From the NCBI GenBank assembly GCA_030597965.1, contig JAUVQU010000090.1, forward strand, positions 1 to 8,951: a DNA stretch of 8,951 nt, in the 5' to 3' direction. Under the pieces are notes generated by a model. That model ran no database searches. It was not told where the DNA came from and worked only from the letters and a program-made list of their open reading frames with translations. The DNA comes from Cellvibrionaceae bacterium (lineage in GTDB: Bacteria; Pseudomonadota; Gammaproteobacteria; Pseudomonadales; Cellvibrionaceae). Below are positions 7,311 to 8,951 of the stretch, in pieces (position 1 is the stretch's first letter; each line of letters starts with the position of its first letter). A program made the translations under genes and the position numbers.

Positions 7311-7568
7311 ATGAAATTGAAAAAGCTTCTGGATAAATTGTCCGGCCTCATTGGTCTTGATAATGGTTCGGATCAGAAAGAAATAGAAAAGCTGCGAAAA
7401 GTGTTGAAGGCGCTTAAGGAAAAGCAGGATGAGATTCATGAAAAGCTCGAAAATTCTAAGGATGATAATGAGCGTCACAAACTCAACCAAAAGATAGAAG
7501 TTATCCAGCGACAGAGAAAAAAAGGACTTGAAGTCTACCAGGCAATGAGGGATGTTCGGGGCGACTGA
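7311..7568 (+). CDS. Small coiled-coil hypothetical protein, 85 aa
   Basis: Starts two bases after the Na/Pi cotransporter stop (TAA-CG-ATG), with GAGG inside the end of that gene as SD, so it is almost certainly co-translated. The 85-residue product has a short amphipathic N-terminus (MKLKKLLDKLSGLIGL) and then a highly charged heptad-like stretch from ~22 to 75 (KEIEKLRKVLKALKEKQDEIHEKL...). It has no signal peptide, membrane segment or cysteine. Its position suggests a partner or regulator of the transporter or its PhoU-like domain; no function is established. I see no good plus-strand terminator directly after it. Confidence 0.8.
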   Translation: MKLKKLLDKLSGLIGLDNGSDQKEIEKLRKVLKALKEKQDEIHEKLENSKDDNERHKLNQKIEVIQRQRKKGLEVYQAMRDVRGD

Positions 7569-7657
7569 TATCTCTCCCAAATCACTTCAAGCACAGATGT
7601 GGTTAGCAGTTGATATTACGTTGTAGTTATTACCTTCAGGCCGCCCCTGAAAGGCAC

Positions 7658-7686
7658 AAAAAAAGGCCAACCCTCTCGGATCGACC
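7658..7686 (-). terminator. Rho-independent terminator downstream of tRNA-like remnant B
   Basis: On the minus strand GGTCGATCC (7678-7686) pairs over all nine bases with GGGTTGGCC (7665-7673), using several G-U pairs, with a GAGA loop, followed by seven T. On the plus strand the same G-U positions become A-C mismatches, so the stem is much weaker there. The element is therefore oriented as a terminator for minus-strand transcription, matching the orientation of remnant B. Confidence 0.75.
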
Positions 7687-7699
7687 TTCTTGTTTTATA

Positions 7700-7773
7700 T
7701 GGTGGGCCCGCCCAGACTTGAACTGGGGACCTGCCCCGAATTTTATAGAGAGTTGAGTCGGATGCTCTAACCC
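7700..7773 (-). pseudogene. tRNA-like remnant B with interrupted anticodon region
   Basis: On the minus strand: D-arm GGTTAGAGCA, anticodon-stem halves CCGA and TCGG, a GGCAGGT variable region, an intact T-arm CCCAG-TTCAAGT-CTGGG, then acceptor CGGGCCC-A with encoded CCA (TGG at 7700-7702). The anticodon stem halves are separated by 18 bases (CTCAACTCTCTATAAAAT) instead of 7, so the anticodon cannot be read and the molecule cannot fold as a normal tRNA. The 5' acceptor strand (expected GGGCCCG) and most of the D-stem are missing. The extra CTCAACTCTC recurs in remnant C. A terminator follows directly. The stretch 7569-7906 has no gene; besides this it holds the terminator, the 7790-7803 piece and the upstream region of the next gene. 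Confidence 0.75.
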
Positions 7774-7789
7774 TTCGTGCTTGGAAAAA

Positions 7790-7803
7790 TGGTGCGCCCA
7801 CGC
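7790..7803 (-). pseudogene. Possible 3' end of another tRNA
   Basis: On the minus strand CGTGGGCGCACCA ends 16 bases before the D-arm of remnant B. GGGCGCACCA looks like a tRNA acceptor 3' strand with discriminator and CCA, as in a decayed tandem tRNA cluster. It is too short to prove, and no T-arm is visible upstream of it. Confidence 0.35.
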
Positions 7804-7821
7804 TGCTGCGAATTAAATGGT

Positions 7822-7836
7822 TTCTGTCAGACAGAA
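7822..7836. promoter_or_regulatory. 15-bp palindrome, candidate operator upstream of the SnoaL-like gene
   Basis: TTCTGTC-A-GACAGAA is a perfect 7+7 inverted repeat around one base, 70 bases upstream of the SnoaL-like start codon and just ahead of a possible -35 (TTGTTA, 7849-7854). Its size suits a dimeric repressor such as a TetR type. No regulator gene is in the window. Confidence 0.4.
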
Positions 7837-7848
7837 TGGATGACACAA

Positions 7849-7877
7849 TTGTTAAGAAGATCACAGGTTTCTAAATA
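7849..7877 (+). promoter_or_regulatory. Weak candidate promoter of the SnoaL-like gene
   Basis: TTGTTA (7849-7854) is followed after 17 bases by TAAATA (7872-7877) within an AT-rich run TAAATAATAATTTAAT. Both boxes are imperfect. The spacing and the location ahead of a strong SD support it. Confidence 0.3.
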
Positions 7878-7906
7878 ATAATTTAATCACTGGAGAGGGA
7901 AGAAAT

Positions 7907-8407
7907 ATGTCCTTTAGTCTTACGCAATTATCTGATCTTGAGTCCATAAGAAATGTAGCAAAGCTTTATTGTCGTGGTGTCGACAAGCTGGATATTGAGA
8001 CCATGAAGCTGGTTTATTGGCCAGAGGCAACAGGTGATCACGGTGTTTTTGATGGTAATGCCTGGCAGTTCTGGGAGATGTGTATGGATGTGAACCAGGC
8101 ATGGCGTGCAACGCTTCACTGTATCTATAACCACTCGGTTGAACTTGATGATGATGGTGTTCATGCCCGTGGTGAAATCTATAATATTACTCACTTATTC
8201 AAAGGTGACTCAGCTGAACTGGAAACCTGGTATGGACGTTACCTGGATGAATATGAAAAGCGGGGTGATGAGTGGCGTATTATCAGGCGGGTAGGTGTCC
8301 ACGACGGTAGTACGGTGACGGAAAGCCCTACATGGGACATGGATACCAGTGTCTTCAGGCAGGGCTCATTTGATCGTCCTTCATCAAAACGACCTATTGG
8401 GCCTTAA
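7907..8407 (+). CDS. SnoaL-like / NTF2-fold family protein
   Basis: A 166-residue soluble protein of the SnoaL_4 type (PF13577). The N-terminal pattern LESIRNVAKLYCRGVDKLDIETMKLVYWPEATGDHGVFDG is the family's opening (helix, then Y..GVD..D......V..P.A..DHG.F.G), with pocket candidates Y21, D26, H45 and H71. The middle GEIYNITHLF and the end RYLDEYEKRGDEWRIIRRVGVHD fit the rest of the cone-shaped fold. Relatives include ketosteroid isomerase-like and dehydratase-like enzymes, often in aromatic, steroid or polyketide pathways; substrate is unknown. The start is supported by GGAGAGG 8 bases before the ATG. It stands alone between two tRNA-like remnants, with no pathway neighbours, so context gives no help. 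Confidence 0.88.
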   Translation: MSFSLTQLSDLESIRNVAKLYCRGVDKLDIETMKLVYWPEATGDHGVFDGNAWQFWEMCMDVNQAWRATLHCIYNHSVELDDDGVHARGEIYNITHLFKGDSAELETWYGRYLDEYEKRGDEWRIIRRVGVHDGSTVTESPTWDMDTSVFRQGSFDRPSSKRPIGP

Positions 8408-8430
8408 TAGATTTCCCTATAGCCAGACAC

Positions 8431-8460
8431 AAAAAAGGCCACCCCAAAGGGCAGCCTTTT
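8431..8460 (-). terminator. Rho-independent terminator downstream of tRNA-Asn remnant E
   Basis: On the minus strand GGCTGCC (8450-8456) pairs with GGTGGCC (8437-8443) with two G-U pairs, then six T. Compared with the terminator after remnant D, one G-C pair has become G-U, so pairing is kept though the sequence changed. The loop differs between copies. Confidence 0.8.
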
Positions 8461-8466
8461 GAAATA

Positions 8467-8527
8467 TGGCTCCAACACCTGGGATCGAACCAGGGGCCAA
8501 TTGATTAACAGTCAACTGCTCTACCGA
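8467..8527 (-). pseudogene. tRNA-Asn 3' fragment, remnant E
   Basis: On the minus strand this begins within the D-loop (CGGTAGAGCA) and continues with anticodon stem GTTGA/TCAAT around loop CTGTTAA (anticodon GTT, Asn), variable loop, T-arm CCTGG-TTCGATC-CCAGG, acceptor TGTTGGA, discriminator G and encoded CCA (TGG at 8467-8469). The expected 5' strand TCCAACA and the 5' side of the D-stem are absent; the sequence before it is unrelated. It is better preserved than D (61 versus 46 bases) but still lacks the 5' end needed for a working tRNA. Confidence 0.85.
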
Positions 8528-8547
8528 TGGGGTGTATAGCGACTCCC

Positions 8548-8620
8548 TGTGCCTGCAGGGCATAAAGATCCGCTCAGACTTGAACTGGGGACCTGCCCCA
8601 AACTTAAGTGAGAGTTGAGT
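8548..8620 (-). pseudogene. Decayed tRNA-like remnant C with flank shared with A
   Basis: On the minus strand it reads CTCAACTCTC, then AGTTTGGGGCAGGTCCCC, T-loop GTTCAAGTC, a damaged T-stem and acceptor (TGAGCGGATC), then TTTATGCCCTGCAGGCACA in place of CCA. The CTCAACTCTC insert is shared with remnant B and the post-acceptor flank with remnant A (1268-1286), so C links the two. No D-arm or 5' strand is recognisable. It lies 20 bases from remnant E, so on the minus strand C precedes E. Confidence 0.6.
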
Positions 8621-8640
8621 AGCACGTAGCCGCTTGTGTG

Positions 8641-8799
8641 TGCTCACTAACTCGATGATTCGTAAGCCTTTTATGGCTCCTCTGAATGCCTTCCCGTTGA
8701 AACCGAACCCCCGTCGAACTTCCTGGGTGAGCTTTTTGTGTCGATCTGCCCAGAGGCCCATGTGGTGCAAGGAATTCACTTTGCCGAACTCCGAACCGG
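8641..8799. repeat. Unnamed diverged repeat, copy R2
   Basis: Partner of 3597-3726. Blocks TTTTATGG...CTGAATG and CCCATGTGG.GCAA..AAT....TTTGCCGAA.TCCG are shared, with ~26 extra bases between them here. The minus strand is open through this region (EFGKVNSLHHMGLWADRH... GKAFRGAIKGLRIIELV), but that frame runs straight on through remnants C and E and the terminator, so the full reading frame is unlikely to be a real protein. The open copy could preserve part of a lost gene. Confidence 0.6.
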
Positions 8800-8923
8800 T
8801 GGTTTTAGTGGCGTCGCTTGAACCCACAGCCATGAACGGACAGTGGGGAGTAGTGAGGTTCAGGTGGGCTTTATGAACAACGCAGACCTTCAGTAAAGCC
8901 TGTGACAGCGTAAAATGAGGAGT

Positions 8924-8942
8924 GTCAAATGTAAGACTTGAC
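8924..8942. repeat. Inverted-repeat motif like those flanking REP/Y1 transposase elements
   Basis: GTCAA-ATGTAAGAC-TTGAC has 5-bp arms and a 9-base loop, within the phrase TCAAATGTAAGACTTGACCCC. I recall closely similar phrases (TGTAAGACcTGACCCC) beside Y1/RAYT transposase genes in many gammaproteobacteria. The window ends nine bases later, so no transposase is visible. Between R2 and this motif (8800-8923) I see nothing else recognisable. Confidence 0.35.
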
Positions 8943-8951
8943 CCCTGCGCC

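Noticed and set aside
7616..7864. 82-codon minus-strand reading frame
   Set aside because: Covers remnant B and its terminator (SPVQVWAGPPYKTRRSIREGWPFF is typical translated tRNA/terminator), so it is spurious.
1268..8620. CRISPR array or integron attC sites as an explanation of the repeats
   Set aside because: Copies are few, kilobases apart, of unequal length, and clearly tRNA 3' sequence; no regular spacers, no attC core inverse sites, and no cas or integrase genes.
8417..8833. 138-codon minus-strand reading frame
   Set aside because: It runs through repeat R2, remnants C and E and a terminator; its end (SIPGVGAIFQKAALWGGLF) is the standard false translation of a tRNA 3' end plus hairpin. 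At most the R2 portion could reflect an old gene.
8634..8876. 80-codon plus-strand reading frame
   Set aside because: Antisense to the R2 frame, no SD or known motif; not preserved in R1.

Overview
The window looks like accessory chromosome of a marine-type gammaproteobacterium. This is an inference from gene content: an autotransporter beta-barrel, a MipA/OmpV barrel, divergent Pit and Na/Pi phosphate transporters, and tRNAs that encode their CCA ends. The order Cellvibrionales (for example Microbulbifer-like) is a guess. Base composition is moderate, with no extreme shift apart from the intergenic repeats.

Layout: positions 1-1136 hold the C-terminal part of an autotransporter, cut off by the left edge. 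A probable terminator and an AT-rich hairpin follow. Positions 1287-1996 carry, on the minus strand, a GDCCVxC-family cysteine-rich protein followed by a 126-codon conserved protein whose stop codon lies inside a decayed tRNA. Positions 2132-2965 (minus) encode a MipA/OmpV family outer-membrane protein. Positions 2966-3750 hold no intact gene but contain an IS6-family transposase fragment, a tRNA-Asn 3' fragment with its terminator, and the first copy of an unnamed repeat. Positions 3751-7568 form the phosphate block. A Pit-type transporter (minus) diverges from a Na/Pi cotransporter with a PhoU-like tail (plus), which is followed two bases later by a small coiled-coil protein. Positions 7569-7906 hold a second tRNA-like remnant with terminator. 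Positions 7907-8407 encode a SnoaL/NTF2-like protein. Positions 8408-8951 hold another tRNA-Asn 3' fragment with terminator, another tRNA-like remnant, the second copy of the unnamed repeat, and at the right edge a motif of the kind seen near REP/Y1 transposase elements.

The clear physiological unit is the divergent phosphate block: low-affinity Pit uptake on one side and Na+-coupled phosphate transport with PhoU-like regulation on the other. They share a 156-bp intergenic region with a strong promoter for the Na/Pi gene and only weak Pho-box-like matches.

The most unusual feature is a set of five degenerate tRNA-derived pieces, all on the minus strand and all lacking an intact 5' half. Three are followed directly by a rho-independent terminator. 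Two pairs share extra flanking sequence that is not tRNA. They look like copies of a dispersed tRNA-derived repeat, or remains of recombination at tRNA 3' ends. No integrase is visible in the window.
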